This document shows, piece after piece, positions 29,078 to 41,450 of a stretch of DNA of 64,000 bases (within the stretch, counting starts at the first letter, position 1; the number at the start of each line of letters is the position of its first letter). Origin of the DNA: Acinetobacter halotolerans (lineage in GTDB: Bacteria > Pseudomonadota > Gammaproteobacteria > Pseudomonadales > Moraxellaceae). Where the stretch lies: assembly GCF_004208515.1 (NCBI RefSeq), contig NZ_SGIM01000005.1:124001-188000 (forward strand), in the 5' to 3' direction. A model generated the notes under the pieces. That model did no database searches. It was not told where the DNA came from and was given only the letters and a program-made list of their open reading frames with translations. The position numbers and the translations under genes were made by a program.

Positions 29078-30010
29078 ATGAATTCTACACAGCAATGGCA
29101 AAGTGTCACTTGGTTTGAAGTGGATGAGCATCAATTAGGGCAGCGAATTGATAACTTTTTATTTACCCGATTAAAAGGTGTTCCAAAAAGTCGAATTTAT
29201 CGTTTAATTCGCGAAGGGCAAGTTCGTATCAACAAAAAACGTGTAAAAGCAGAGACGCGGTTGGCGATTGGAGATCAAATTCGTGTAGCACCAATTCGCT
29301 ATGAACAAAAAGATGAAAGCGATGTACCTGTGAGTGATGGTGTGGCGCAAAGTTTGCTCAGCCGTGTGGTGTATGAGGATGAAGGTCTGTTGGTGGTGAA
29401 CAAGCCATCTGGTATCGCAGTCCATGGTGGTAGTGGCGTCGCCTATGGCTTAATTGAGGCCTTGCGTGCTGCGACAGGTAAAAAATATCTAGAGTTGATA
29501 CATCGTATTGACCGTGATACCTCTGGTTTGGTGATGATCAGTAAAAAGCGGAGCACATTAAAACTGCTACAGGATTTACTGCGCGAGCATAAAATACAGA
29601 AAACCTATACTGCGATTGTCAAAGGGCAAGTCAGTTTAGATCAACAAATGATTGATGCACCTTTACTCCGCTATGAGCTTTCTAATGGTGAGCGCCGTGT
29701 TCGCGTCACCAAAGATGGTAAGCCAAGTAAAACCGAATGGAAGGTGGTAGAGCGCTTTAAAACAGCAACGTTGATCAATGCCTCACCTTTATCTGGTCGT
29801 ACTCATCAAATTCGTGTGCATGGTTTAAGTATTGGTCATCCGCTGATTGGCGATGATAAATATGGACACAACACGCCTTATGCGGGTCCTGAAGCAAGAC
29901 GTTTGTGTTTACATGCGATGCGTTTGGAAATACCCAACTATCCAGTGATTGAAGCGCCGATGCCTGAAGATATGCAACAGGTCATAAACGAGTTGAGAAA
30001 AAAGTCTTGA
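29078..30010 (+). CDS. rluC: 23S rRNA pseudouridine synthase RluC
   Basis: RluC converts three uridines of 23S rRNA (955, 2504 and 2580 in E. coli numbering) to pseudouridine. The 310-residue protein has an N-terminal S4 RNA-binding domain (RIDNFLFTRLKGVPKSRIYRLIREGQVRIN) and the catalytic motif LIHRIDRDTSGL with the essential Asp. The C-terminal SGRTHQIRVH is also typical. Its divergent neighbour is rne, as in E. coli. The stop overlaps the TTG start of the next gene. Confidence 0.96.
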   Translation: MNSTQQWQSVTWFEVDEHQLGQRIDNFLFTRLKGVPKSRIYRLIREGQVRINKKRVKAETRLAIGDQIRVAPIRYEQKDESDVPVSDGVAQSLLSRVVYEDEGLLVVNKPSGIAVHGGSGVAYGLIEALRAATGKKYLELIHRIDRDTSGLVMISKKRSTLKLLQDLLREHKIQKTYTAIVKGQVSLDQQMIDAPLLRYELSNGERRVRVTKDGKPSKTEWKVVERFKTATLINASPLSGRTHQIRVHGLSIGHPLIGDDKYGHNTPYAGPEARRLCLHAMRLEIPNYPVIEAPMPEDMQQVINELRKKS

Positions 30011-30705
30011 GCCAAATTGATAAAATTGCAGTGAGTCACAGCATAGAGCTGGTGATTTTTGATTGGGATGGTACTTTGTTCGATTCAGTTGGGCAGATTG
30101 TGGCAAGCTTGCAACATGCAGCACAACAATTCCAGCAACCGTTAACGGATGAAGCTGCAAAAAGTATTATTGGTTTAGGTTTGCCGGAAGTGATGCAAAT
30201 CTTATTTCCCCAGGTGCCACATTTACAGCAAGATATTCTGCAATGCTATGCAGATCATTATGTTGCCAATTCTAAAGGTGATGTTTGGTTTAATGGTGTT
30301 GCTGAATTATTGGCTGACTTAAAACAGCAAGGACTTAAACTTGCGGTTGCCACAGGAAAAAGCCGTAAAGGGTTAGATCGAGTATTGAGCCAAACCAATA
30401 GCCATGACATTTTTGATATTACCCGTGCTGCGAGCGAAACAAGATCGAAACCAGATCCGTTGATGTTGCAAGAAATTCTTTCAGAAACGCAGGTTGATCC
30501 AGCACGTGCAATCATGGTGGGTGATACCAGTTATGATCTAGAAATGGCGCAGAATCTAAATATGCACCGTATCGGGGTTAGTTATGGTGTGCATAGCATC
30601 GAAACGTTACAGCAATATCAACCCTTAACGATTGCTCATAATGTGCAAGAGCTACACGGTTATTTGCAGGGTGTATTACAAACGACAACTTTGACAGCAA
30701 CCTAA
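30007..30705 (+). CDS. HAD-superfamily phosphatase, phosphoglycolate phosphatase-like
   Basis: This is a 232-residue HAD hydrolase. The nucleophile motif is VIFDWDGTLFDS, the Lys motif is KSRKGLDRVL with a preceding VATGK, and the final acidic motif is MVGDTSYDLEMAQN. The cap insertion between motifs I and II places it with the Gph/PGP subgroup, so a small phosphate ester is the expected substrate. It begins at TTG 30007, overlapping the rluC stop by TTGA; a GTG at 30031 is an alternative. Genes of this type follow rluC in other gammaproteobacteria. Confidence 0.87.
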   Translation: MSQIDKIAVSHSIELVIFDWDGTLFDSVGQIVASLQHAAQQFQQPLTDEAAKSIIGLGLPEVMQILFPQVPHLQQDILQCYADHYVANSKGDVWFNGVAELLADLKQQGLKLAVATGKSRKGLDRVLSQTNSHDIFDITRAASETRSKPDPLMLQEILSETQVDPARAIMVGDTSYDLEMAQNLNMHRIGVSYGVHSIETLQQYQPLTIAHNVQELHGYLQGVLQTTTLTAT

Positions 30706-30782
30706 ACAATTAAAACTTTTGAAACGATATCAGAATGGTGAGGAGGAATTTCCTCATCGTTCATAATAACAATAGGAATATC

Positions 30783-31481
30783 ATGAGTCGTTCAATTCGG
30801 TTACTTAACCTTTTACAACTGCTAAGAGAATATCGTTACCCCGTGACTGCTCAGGTATTGGCTGAGCGTTTGCAAATTAGTCAACGGAGTGTTTATCGTG
30901 ACATTGAGACCTTAAGAGAGCAGGGTGTACATATTGAAGCGGCTGCCGGTCTAGGTTTTCAACTTAAAGAAAACTTCTTATTACCCCCGATGACTTTAAA
31001 TGAAACCGAAATAGAAGCGATTTTCTTGGCTTTAAATTGGTTGAATGACATTCCAGATCAAGCATTAAAATCCGCATCAACTTCAGTACTTGCTAAATTA
31101 AACGCAGTTTTACCTGAGCATTGTCAGCATTTATTGCAACAAACCACTTTAAGATCCATCCAAACGTGGTTGCCCGTAGATGAGCGATTAGTAGAACAGG
31201 TTCGTGTGGCGATTCGACAACAAGTCAAAATTTTGGTTGACTATGCTGATGAGCAGCAACGAGTCAGTTCAAGAGTGCTGTGGCCATTTGCGCTCGGGTA
31301 TTTTAATGATCGTATTGTGTTAGCAGCATGGTGTGAACTGCGTAATGGATTTAGACATTTCAGAATTGACCGAATACAACAACTCAGTTTAAGCCAAGAA
31401 TTGTATCCCCACTTTAAGCAACAACTTTTCCAACAATGGTGGATACAAGAAGTCTGTCGTTCGACTACTGACAAAAACTGA
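30783..31481 (+). CDS. HTH and WYL domain transcriptional regulator (YafY type)
   Basis: This 232-residue regulator has an N-terminal winged helix-turn-helix (LLNLLQLLREYRYPVTAQVLAERLQISQRSVYRDIETLREQG) and a C-terminal WYL-like sensor domain (VDYADEQQRVSSRVLWPFALGYFNDRIVLAAWCELRNGFRHFRIDRIQ). It is of the YafY/DeoR-like class. An ATG at 30783 with AGGAAT in front is the better start; the frame is open to 30735. It precedes a glutathione S-transferase gene by 52 bases, which may be its target. Confidence 0.9.
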   Translation: MSRSIRLLNLLQLLREYRYPVTAQVLAERLQISQRSVYRDIETLREQGVHIEAAAGLGFQLKENFLLPPMTLNETEIEAIFLALNWLNDIPDQALKSASTSVLAKLNAVLPEHCQHLLQQTTLRSIQTWLPVDERLVEQVRVAIRQQVKILVDYADEQQRVSSRVLWPFALGYFNDRIVLAAWCELRNGFRHFRIDRIQQLSLSQELYPHFKQQLFQQWWIQEVCRSTTDKN

Positions 31482-31533
31482 CAATCAAAACCATTACATT
31501 TAAATAAGACCAACAAACAAGGAAAAATGAAAA

Positions 31534-32145
31534 ATGACACTTAAACTTTATACCAATTCTCAATCTCGTGGTGTAGTGGTCGATTGGCTACTGATCGAAC
31601 TCGGCATTGAATGTGAACGCATCGAAGTGGCTTTTCAGACTGAAATGAAAACGGCTGAATATTTAAAAATGAATCCTTTTGGAAAAGTGCCTGTTTTAGT
31701 AGATGGCGATGTTGTGATCTACGAGTTAGGTGCTGTTTGTGCTTATTTGGCAGATAAGTTTATAGAAAAAGGTTTATCTCCAGCCTTAGATGATCCGCAG
31801 CGTGGGGTTTACTACAGATGGTTGTTTTTCATTTCTGGTCCATGGGAAGCGGCAGCAACAGACCGTATGTTAGGTTTGAGTGAAGTAACACCAGAACAAA
31901 AAACCTCGATTGGTTATGGAGATTATGATGACGCGTACAATGCCTTTGTGCTTGGATTAAGTGAGGCTGCGCCTTATTTATGTGGTAAACAATTTACTGC
32001 TGCGGATGTGTTGGTCGCTGCCATGTTATTTTGGCAGTTAAAAATGGGTGAGGTACAGTCACATCCTGCAATTGAACGTTATTTAGAAAATATCAGTAAG
32101 CGTCCAAGCTATAAGCAGTTTGCTGGATTTTTTAGCAACGTTTAA
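31534..32145 (+). CDS. Glutathione S-transferase family protein
   Basis: This 203-residue protein has the thioredoxin-like N-terminal domain (LKLYTNSQSRGVVVDWLLIELGIE) with the cis-proline motif FGKVPVLVDGD and the glutathione gamma-glutamyl contact YELGAVCAYLADKF. The helical C-terminal domain includes FTAADVLVAAMLFWQLKMG, the N-capping box. It conjugates or reduces with glutathione; the specific substrate is unknown. A strong ribosome site (AAGGAA) precedes the ATG. A perfect intrinsic terminator follows. Confidence 0.92.
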   Translation: MTLKLYTNSQSRGVVVDWLLIELGIECERIEVAFQTEMKTAEYLKMNPFGKVPVLVDGDVVIYELGAVCAYLADKFIEKGLSPALDDPQRGVYYRWLFFISGPWEAAATDRMLGLSEVTPEQKTSIGYGDYDDAYNAFVLGLSEAAPYLCGKQFTAADVLVAAMLFWQLKMGEVQSHPAIERYLENISKRPSYKQFAGFFSNV

Positions 32146-32160
32146 ATAATATGATTCATA

Positions 32161-32194
32161 AAAAAACAGCCGTATTATTCGGCTGTTTTTTTTT
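32161..32194 (+). terminator. Intrinsic terminator after the GST gene
   Basis: The stem AACAGCCG/CGGCTGTT is preceded by an A-run and followed by nine T. It is a strong terminator, usable in both directions. Confidence 0.92.
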
Positions 32195-32469
32195 GAATTA
32201 TGAGTATTCAAACAATATCTAGATTACGTCAGCTTACATAAATTAAGTAAACAATAAGTATAAGCAATAAAATTATATTGACTCGAATCAAGAAAGTCAG
32301 CATAACTAAGAACCTTATGTGAGGATAGAAGTCGATGATTTGTATGCAGTGAAATCTGCTAAAAATCATACAATCTATTGATTTGAAAAAAATAGATTGA
32401 ACGACACTTTATAATTTAATACAGACTCGCTGACGCCTCATGCGATTGGATTCCACCAAAGAGACGTAC
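32195..32469. other. AT-rich intergenic region upstream of the metallo-hydrolase
   Basis: No reading frame is supported here. There is a TATAAT at about 32410-32415 that could serve the gene at 32470, without a good -35. A GATTTGTATG...CATACAATC inverted repeat lies at about 32337-32373. Nothing else is recognised. Confidence 0.4.
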
Positions 32470-33522
32470 ATGAAAGATAAGCCGACATTAACCTATCAAT
32501 TGCCGACACAATCTTGCTTGAGCCACACTTGGGAGAAACCTCCATTTCCACATGAGGCCTCTGAGCATTGTGGTATCGATCGTTTTTATAATCTAGAAAG
32601 ACCCTTGACATCATTAGGTCGTAAAGGCCTATTTAAATGGCTTGCGACGCGTAAATCTTTTACTTGGCGCGTGGATCCTACGCATGAATTGAATTTGCGC
32701 AATCAAATGCTGGAATTGCCACAAAACCGTCCGCATGCAGATCTGAATGATTGGCAAATGTGGTTTATTGGTCATGCCACTGTTTTGATTCAAATCGGTC
32801 CTTATAATTTCTTGACTGATCCAGTTTGGAGTGAATATGCCAGCCCAAAGCAAGGGCGAGGTCCACAGCGTGTGTGTACCGCAGGCATAGCTTTAGAGCA
32901 TTTGCCCACTATTCATGGGGTTTTACTCAGTCATAATCATTATGATCACATGGACTTAGCGACTTTAGATTGGTTACATCAGAAGTTTGAAATGCCAATT
33001 TATACAGGTTTGGGAAATGGATATTATATGCCGCAACACTTTCATGTCATTGAAATGGATTGGTGGCAAGAAATTCCGTTTCATGATGAGTTGACCATTG
33101 CTTATACCCCCGCACAACATGCTTCAGGACGTGGCTTTAGAGATCAAAATCGAGCATTGTGGGGAGGTTTTTCACTCTTAGCCAAAACCGGGCATTGTTT
33201 TTTTGCTGGTGACTCGGGCTATGCGGAACACTTCAAACAAATTCATGAACGTTATGGTGATGCAAGGGTTGCATTATTGCCTATCGGTGCTTATGAACCG
33301 CGTAAATTGATGCATTATGTGCATATGAATCCGCAGGATGCATTTCACGCCCATTTAGACCTTCATGCCCACCGTTCTTTAGCGATTCATTATCGAACTT
33401 TTCAGCTAACGGATGAAGACCGTGATGCACCTGAACATGAGCTGATGCATGCGATGAAATCTTCTTCAAAATTGATTAGTCCTTTTTATTGTATTCGTGA
33501 AGGGCATTTTATTCGAGCTTGA
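32470..33522 (+). CDS. MBL-fold metallo-hydrolase, NAPE-PLD/UlaG-like
   Basis: This 350-residue protein matches the group of metallo-beta-lactamase-fold enzymes related to N-acyl-phosphatidylethanolamine phospholipase D. Motifs are WFIGHATVLIQ, FLTDPVWSEYASPKQGRGPQRV, the metal site LSHNHYDHMD, YTPAQHASGR, FFAGDSGY and AIHYRTFQL. No signal peptide is visible. I place the start at 32470 (MKDKPTLTYQL) with AAGAG upstream; the frame is open 10 codons further. Its 3' end overlaps the tail of the broken DoxX gene on the other strand by 14 bases. Confidence 0.9.
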   Translation: MKDKPTLTYQLPTQSCLSHTWEKPPFPHEASEHCGIDRFYNLERPLTSLGRKGLFKWLATRKSFTWRVDPTHELNLRNQMLELPQNRPHADLNDWQMWFIGHATVLIQIGPYNFLTDPVWSEYASPKQGRGPQRVCTAGIALEHLPTIHGVLLSHNHYDHMDLATLDWLHQKFEMPIYTGLGNGYYMPQHFHVIEMDWWQEIPFHDELTIAYTPAQHASGRGFRDQNRALWGGFSLLAKTGHCFFAGDSGYAEHFKQIHERYGDARVALLPIGAYEPRKLMHYVHMNPQDAFHAHLDLHAHRSLAIHYRTFQLTDEDRDAPEHELMHAMKSSSKLISPFYCIREGHFIRA

Positions 33523-33915
33523 TCTGTTGGAGGGTATCAATACACCACAATGCAATAATTGAAAGGCTAATTAATCCGAAATTCATGACGACAGGATTAA
33601 ATGCTTGGTAGATTTGATTTGGGTAAATCAATAAAACGAAAATAAATAACCCAATCAAACTTATAATATTTAACCTGTGTAAATATCGATGTGTAAATAA
33701 TAAAAACATAAAACCGAAGCTAATCTCAGCTATCCCAGAAAGTGAAATCACCCAGAAGATATACTCCGAAGGTAAGCCCATATATTGCTAAAAGTATTGT
33801 TCATCCTCTACTTTAAAATTAATTTCGGAAATAAACCCTGATAAATCCATAGCAAGCCAATCATGACCTGACTTAACTTCAAAATACGTTGATGGGTTTG
33901 GATTAAGGTATTCAT
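33509..33915 (-). pseudogene. DoxX-like membrane protein, frameshifted and interrupted
   Basis: The start ATG at 33915 gives MNTLIQTHQRILKLSQVMIGLLWIYQGLFPKLI, then the frame stops at a TAG. One frame over, the sequence continues NFKVEDEQYF, then a TAG, and QYMGLPSEYIFWVISLSGIAEISFG with further membrane helices to the end. A single T missing from a T-run plus a TGG-to-TAG change in the shifted frame explains both breaks. The intact remainder (33509-33781) codes for 90 residues of a DoxX-type protein. The start overlaps the stop of the DCC gene (ATGA), so these two formed an operon. Confidence 0.75.
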
Positions 33916-34352
33916 GAGACCATATCATCAGTTAAAAAATGAGCAGCGATTTCAGGTGTCATTCTGTAGCATTGTTCAGTCTTGCCAAAAAGACGATAGC
34001 GGTTGAGGGCAACACGTCGGTATCCAAAATCTCGGATCACTTTGGGAATAAATTGAGTGTACTTAAGTGTTGAATAGGGAAATGATAAGTGCTTAATGAT
34101 TCTGATAAATGCAGTTGATTCTGTATATAGTTTTCCATGCTCCACTAATACCATTGTTTCAAAATGATCAGTAGGAAGTTGATACATCGTTAAAATTTGT
34201 TGACCTATCGACGACTGAACTGATGCTAACTTGAATTGAAGTTGAGAGTCATTTTTCACCATGAAATTTGCCCATGCTGAGCATAATACACAATGAGCAT
34301 CAAACAAGATGATGTTATGGGTTTGGATTATATATTCGAGCGAAGTGGTCAT
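33912..34352 (-). CDS. DCC family thiol-disulfide oxidoreductase (DUF393)
   Basis: This 146-residue protein belongs to the DCC family, named for the Asp-x-x-Cys-x-x-Cys motif, seen here as LFDAHCVLCSAWANF near residue 20. It is predicted to have a thioredoxin-like fold. Further conserved residues are in the YRLFGK segment. Its biological substrate is unknown. It is followed by the broken DoxX gene with ATGA overlap, a pair often seen together in bacteria. The katG gene lies downstream behind a terminator. Confidence 0.87.
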   Translation of the reverse strand: MTTSLEYIIQTHNIILFDAHCVLCSAWANFMVKNDSQLQFKLASVQSSIGQQILTMYQLPTDHFETMVLVEHGKLYTESTAFIRIIKHLSFPYSTLKYTQFIPKVIRDFGYRRVALNRYRLFGKTEQCYRMTPEIAAHFLTDDMVS

Positions 34353-34404
34353 TGTTATTATTTTCCTGATTCATTGTTGTGATCATAGTTTAAAATCCAG
34401 CATG

Positions 34405-34437
34405 AAAAAATGAAGAACCATAAAAGGTTCTTCATTT
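34405..34437 (-). terminator. Intrinsic terminator of katG
   Basis: On the minus strand the stem TGAAGAACC/GGTTCTTCA with a 6-base loop is followed by six T. It lies 18 bases after the katG stop. Confidence 0.88.
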
Positions 34438-34454
34438 CTCCATTTTAAGAGGAT

Positions 34455-37225
<2,771 letters not shown>

Positions 37226-37675
37226 ATGAAAAAACTGGCGTATAGCTTAGGCTTGTCACTGATTTTTTTGGCGGGTTGTAGCTCAGTTGCTTACAAGGGT
37301 GATATGAAAACACATCAATCAGATGCGGTAACGATTGAATTTGTTGGAAATGGTACGTATAGCGTACCGCAACAGCAGGGTACAGTCAGTTTATATGCTG
37401 TGGAAAAGCGTATGGCTGATGTCCCAGCCACGTTGATTCAACAAAAGAAAGTTCAGGTTTCTCAGGTTCCCTTTACTGTGGATTTTACAGTACCAGCAGA
37501 TCATAAAAAGTTGATTCAGCCGACGGTCCGCGGGGACGCTGAGATTACTTATTACGTGACATGGGAGTCGGCTACCCAGAATCTGACAGGTAAAGATGCG
37601 ATTGTGATTGACTACGATCGAAAATTTCCGCGTGTTAAACTCGGAAGCGGTAAGCAACAGATTTATTTGCGATAA
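37226..37675 (+). CDS. Small lipoprotein, unknown function
   Basis: A 149-residue protein with a lipoprotein signal peptide: MKKLAYSLGLSLIFLAGC, cleaved before Cys18. The rest looks like a beta-rich periplasmic domain (YKGDMKTHQSDAVTIEFVGNGTYSV, ITYYVTWESATQN). No family is recognised. It is probably anchored in the outer membrane facing the periplasm. AAGAGA ten bases upstream is the ribosome site. A terminator follows, so it is a single-gene unit. Confidence 0.75.
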   Translation: MKKLAYSLGLSLIFLAGCSSVAYKGDMKTHQSDAVTIEFVGNGTYSVPQQQGTVSLYAVEKRMADVPATLIQQKKVQVSQVPFTVDFTVPADHKKLIQPTVRGDAEITYYVTWESATQNLTGKDAIVIDYDRKFPRVKLGSGKQQIYLR

Positions 37676-37690
37676 TAAAATGCGACAAGA

Positions 37691-37724
37691 AAGGGTGGCG
37701 CTCAGAAGAGGGTCACCTTTTTTT
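37691..37724 (+). terminator. Intrinsic terminator after the lipoprotein gene
   Basis: AAGGGTGGCGCTC pairs with GAGGGTCACCTTT with one mismatch and a wobble, loop AGAA, then seven T. It lies 15 bases beyond the stop. Confidence 0.7.
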
Positions 37725-37751
37725 CATGTTGATTTGCCCGATTTCTCTTTT

Positions 37752-40046
37752 TTAGGCGTTGACCAAACGATTTGATTTGACCATATCGGCTAAACCATGT
37801 GTTCTAAAATAATGTTCTAACCAGCTCTTGATCAGTAGTGGATTATTCATACGCAGGACTTCGTCTAATAGCCGTTTTGCATCACTCATTGGAATATGAC
37901 AAATCGCTTTACGTACCCTTAGAATATTACTTGAGCTCATGGAAAGTGTATCAAAGCCCATCGCCATCAACAGAATCGCGGACAATGGATCTCCTGCCAT
38001 CTCACCACAAATGCTAATCGGTTTCTGATACTTATGGCAGTCTTGTACCAATTGTCGCAGTGCCCTTAAAACCGATGGGTGAAGATGCGAGTAGACATTC
38101 GCCACATGTGGATTGTTACGGTCGACGGCCAATAAATATTGAGTTAAATCGTTTGAACCAACGGAAAAGAAATCCACCAGTTCTGAAAACTCATCAATTT
38201 GAAACAGCACGCTTGGCACTTCAACCATAATCCCAAGTTTGGGTTTGGTGATTTTGACTTGTTCTTCCTCTTGAACCGCAACCCAATCTCGTTCAAATAA
38301 GTACAGCACTTCCTCAACTTCACTGACACTGGTTACCATCGGCAGCAAGATATGAAGGTTGTTTAAACCAATACTGGCCTTTAACATGGCTCTGATTTGA
38401 GCAGAAAAGATTTCTGGATGATCGAGGGTGAAGCGTAATCCACGCCACCCCAAAGCAGAGTTTTCTTCTTCGATACTGAAATACGGTAGATCTTTATCTG
38501 CACCAATATCCAGTGTTCGCATAATCACTGGTTTATTGGCGAAATGACTCAGTTGTTGGCGGTAAATCGCACGTTGTTCTTCTTCACCTGGGAAGCGTTC
38601 ACGCAGCATAAATGGAATTTCACTACGATATAGCCCGACACCTTTGGCACCGCGTTGTACCCCGCGTACCACATCAATCATTAAACCCGTATTGACAAAC
38701 AAGGGGATCGCGACGCCATCGGGTGTGATCGCATCTTTGGTCTCATACTGCTTTAAATCTTTGGCGATTTGTTCTTCTTCTTTTTGGACTTCTTTATAAC
38801 GTTGACGTAAGCGGCGTGGCGGATTAACAAAGATTCGTCCTTGATAAGCATCGACAATCATCTCAATGTCATCAAGTGTAGTAATCGGTAACTCGGTTAC
38901 GCCCACAACCGTTGGAATCCCGAGTGCACGTGCCACAATCACCATATGTGAGTTGGCTGCACCTTCAGAGGTCACAATCGCTGCAATATTATCAACAGGA
39001 AGTTCAACCAAAGCAGCAGTACTGATTTCTTCACCGATGAGGATGCTATCAGGACTAAGCTCACGATGACTGGTATCATTTTCCTGTAAGCAAGCTAGAA
39101 TTCGGCGCCCCAAGTCTTTAAGGTCGGAAACCCGTTCTCGTAGGTAGTCATCTTCCATTTGTGCAAAGAGGGCAATGTGTTTATCAATCACCTTCCGCAC
39201 GGCACCTTGTGCCCAACTTCCTGAGCGAATATGGTCTTTAATTTCACTTGGTAGTGCATTTTCATCCAACATCCGTAAGAACACGCTAAATAAAGCACGT
39301 TCTTCCGACATGAGAGAATCTTGCATTTTTTCATCTAAAGACTGGATTTCTATACGAACTGAAGCAATCGCTTGATCAAGTAATGCTAACTCATCGCTAA
39401 TATCTTCAGCTTCACGATCAGGAATGACTGTCAAATCTGCAGGAGGGTAAAGTACAATCGCGCGGCCTAATGCGATACCGCCAGCACCTGAAACGCCTTG
39501 AAAGGTTTTATAAGTAGAGCCGCTGTTCGGTTTGCGGAAAACATCAATATTACCTACCGCATGCGCATGCGCGATAACACCAGAAAGTTGTGCGCATAGC
39601 GTAACCAGAAATGATTCAGCTGCTTCACTAAAATCTTGTGATTCTTTGTTTTGAACCACTAAAACACCCATTACCTTGCGACGATACATCACAGGTACGC
39701 CGAGGAATGAGTTAAATAGCTCTTCACCTGTTTCAGGCAGATAAGCAAAACGTTCATGTTTCGGTGCATTGTCTAAATTGACAATTTCTTCGCGTTGACC
39801 GACTAAACCAACTAGACCTGTACCCACACTTAAAGAAACTTGCCCGACAGATTCAGCATTTAGACCTTTTGAGGCCATCAATACATAACGACGGTTGCGT
39901 TCATCTAAAAGGTAAATAGAGCATACATCCACGTGCATTGCTTCAGCCACATGATTGACCATAATGTCCAAAGAGTCATGCAAACTGACGGACGCATTGA
40001 TTTCTTGCACAATGCGTCTAAGGGTGTCGAGTTGCATGTTTGACAT
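37752..40046 (-). CDS. ptsP: PEP-protein phosphotransferase PtsP (EI-Ntr)
   Basis: PtsP phosphorylates the NPr protein of the nitrogen-related PTS from phosphoenolpyruvate. It has 764 residues: an N-terminal GAF domain (about 5-155, CSIYLLDERNRRYVLMASKGL), then the EI domain with the active-site His in EGAANSHMVIVARALGIPTVV, and the PEP-binding TIM barrel (SEIPFMLRERFPGEEEQ, FSVGSNDLTQYLLAVDR, SICGEMAGDPLSA). It is downstream of rppH with 92 bases between, the same order as in other gammaproteobacteria. The start is close to a GGAGTAAAC ribosome site. Confidence 0.96.
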   Translation of the reverse strand: MSNMQLDTLRRIVQEINASVSLHDSLDIMVNHVAEAMHVDVCSIYLLDERNRRYVLMASKGLNAESVGQVSLSVGTGLVGLVGQREEIVNLDNAPKHERFAYLPETGEELFNSFLGVPVMYRRKVMGVLVVQNKESQDFSEAAESFLVTLCAQLSGVIAHAHAVGNIDVFRKPNSGSTYKTFQGVSGAGGIALGRAIVLYPPADLTVIPDREAEDISDELALLDQAIASVRIEIQSLDEKMQDSLMSEERALFSVFLRMLDENALPSEIKDHIRSGSWAQGAVRKVIDKHIALFAQMEDDYLRERVSDLKDLGRRILACLQENDTSHRELSPDSILIGEEISTAALVELPVDNIAAIVTSEGAANSHMVIVARALGIPTVVGVTELPITTLDDIEMIVDAYQGRIFVNPPRRLRQRYKEVQKEEEQIAKDLKQYETKDAITPDGVAIPLFVNTGLMIDVVRGVQRGAKGVGLYRSEIPFMLRERFPGEEEQRAIYRQQLSHFANKPVIMRTLDIGADKDLPYFSIEEENSALGWRGLRFTLDHPEIFSAQIRAMLKASIGLNNLHILLPMVTSVSEVEEVLYLFERDWVAVQEEEQVKITKPKLGIMVEVPSVLFQIDEFSELVDFFSVGSNDLTQYLLAVDRNNPHVANVYSHLHPSVLRALRQLVQDCHKYQKPISICGEMAGDPLSAILLMAMGFDTLSMSSSNILRVRKAICHIPMSDAKRLLDEVLRMNNPLLIKSWLEHYFRTHGLADMVKSNRLVNA

Positions 40047-40138
40047 GGATGTTTACTCCAATTTATAAATCGTTATATGCCTATTTATAACAGCTCTCTT
40101 GTTGAAAATCATTGCTTAAAATGATGATTCTATAACAA

Positions 40139-40615
40139 TTAACGCTGAGGTAATTGTATGCACAATTCCATCATGGCTTTACGGTAAACATCACGTTTGA
40201 AGTTAACCACTTGACCTAATGGATACCAGTAACTCACCCATTGCCATTCATCGAACTCGGGTGGGTCTGATAGGTTTAACTGAATATGATGGGGCGATGC
40301 CGTTAATTTCAGTAAAAACCATTTTTGCTTTTGTCCAATACATATCGGATCTGAATCTGACCGAATGTACCGATGTGGCAAACGATAACGCAGCCAACCT
40401 TTAGTTTGCGCTATAATTTGGACGTGTTCGGGCAATAAACCGACTTCTTCTCTCAGTTCACGGTAAAGTGCCTGCTCAGGGGTTTCTCCAAACTGGATCC
40501 CTCCTTGTGGAAATTGCCAAGCATTGTGACCAATGCGTTTTGCCCATAAGACGTGTCCGTCATCGTTTGCCAAAATGATCCCGACGTTGGGTCGGAAACC
40601 TTCTGAGTCGATCAT
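40139..40615 (-). CDS. rppH: RNA pyrophosphohydrolase RppH
   Basis: RppH removes pyrophosphate from the 5' end of mRNA and so opens the way for RNase E. The 158-residue protein starts [20 protein letters not shown] and has the Nudix box [23 protein letters not shown]. The segments [10 protein letters not shown] and [16 protein letters not shown] fit RppH rather than other Nudix enzymes. It is the promoter-proximal gene of rppH-ptsP on the minus strand. Its substrate pathway connects to rne in this window. Confidence 0.95.
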   Translation of the reverse strand: MIDSEGFRPNVGIILANDDGHVLWAKRIGHNAWQFPQGGIQFGETPEQALYRELREEVGLLPEHVQIIAQTKGWLRYRLPHRYIRSDSDPICIGQKQKWFLLKLTASPHHIQLNLSDPPEFDEWQWVSYWYPLGQVVNFKRDVYRKAMMELCIQLPQR

Positions 40616-40799
40616 TTGGCTACCTAAATTTTGTCTATATCGTTGACTTTGATATCGGGGACAGTCACGCTTGCACGTCCAACTCGAAAAAGATCAAAGT
40701 AAAATGTTTAAAATTGCTATGATCTTAACGAATTTTTAGTGACTTACGGAAATAGATTTACGTTTTTTTTCTTTAATTTGCATTTAAATGAGCATTTAT

Positions 40800-41450
40800 A
40801 TGAAATTGGCTTTGTTTGATTTAGATCACACCCTGTTAAATACCGATTCTGACCATTCGTGGGGTGAATTTTTGGTCAATGAAGCTTTGGTCGATCCAGT
40901 TCATCATCGTCAAATGAATGACAAGTTTTATGAAGACTATAAAGCAGGGCAACTTGATCCGATTGCTTATAATGAATTTGTTTTTGAGTTTTTGACCAAA
41001 CATGACAATGCGTATTTAACGGAACTTCATCAGTTATTTATGCAAAAAGTGATTCGTCCACAAATGCGTCCTAAAGGTTTTGAGGCAATTCAACGACATC
41101 AAGCGTTGGGGCATGCGATTGTGGGAATTACCGCGACCAGTGATTTTATCACCGCACCGATTTTTCGTGAATTTGGCATTACTGAAATTATTGCCACCAA
41201 TGCTGAAGTGATTGCAGACAAATATACGGGTAAAGTAACGGGTGTGCCATGCTATCAAAAAGGCAAGCTGGTGCGTTTGGATCAATGGTTAGCAGGTCGT
41301 GAGGTCCATGAATCTTGGGCTTATTCAGATTCGATTAATGACCGTTTCTTATTGGAATATGCAACCCATGCCATTGCGGTGAATCCAGATGACCGCTTAG
41401 AAACACTCGCTCAAGAACAAGCGTGGGAAATCCAAGACTGGTCGATTTAA
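40800..41450 (+). CDS. HAD-IB family phosphatase (SerB/CicA-like)
   Basis: This 216-residue HAD enzyme has LALFDLDHTLLNTDSDHSWGEF as motif I with two Asp, a GITATSDFI segment for motif II, the Lys in CYQKGKLVRLDQWL, and the acidic SDSINDRFLLEYA motif. It belongs to the HAD-IB subfamily, where SerB and similar phosphomonoesterases sit; the exact substrate is not clear. ATGs occur at 40788 and 40800; 40800 (MKLALF) fits relatives better. Neither has a clear ribosome site. It ends tail-to-tail with the LysR gene, overlapping it by 4 bases. Confidence 0.88.
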   Translation: MKLALFDLDHTLLNTDSDHSWGEFLVNEALVDPVHHRQMNDKFYEDYKAGQLDPIAYNEFVFEFLTKHDNAYLTELHQLFMQKVIRPQMRPKGFEAIQRHQALGHAIVGITATSDFITAPIFREFGITEIIATNAEVIADKYTGKVTGVPCYQKGKLVRLDQWLAGREVHESWAYSDSINDRFLLEYATHAIAVNPDDRLETLAQEQAWEIQDWSI

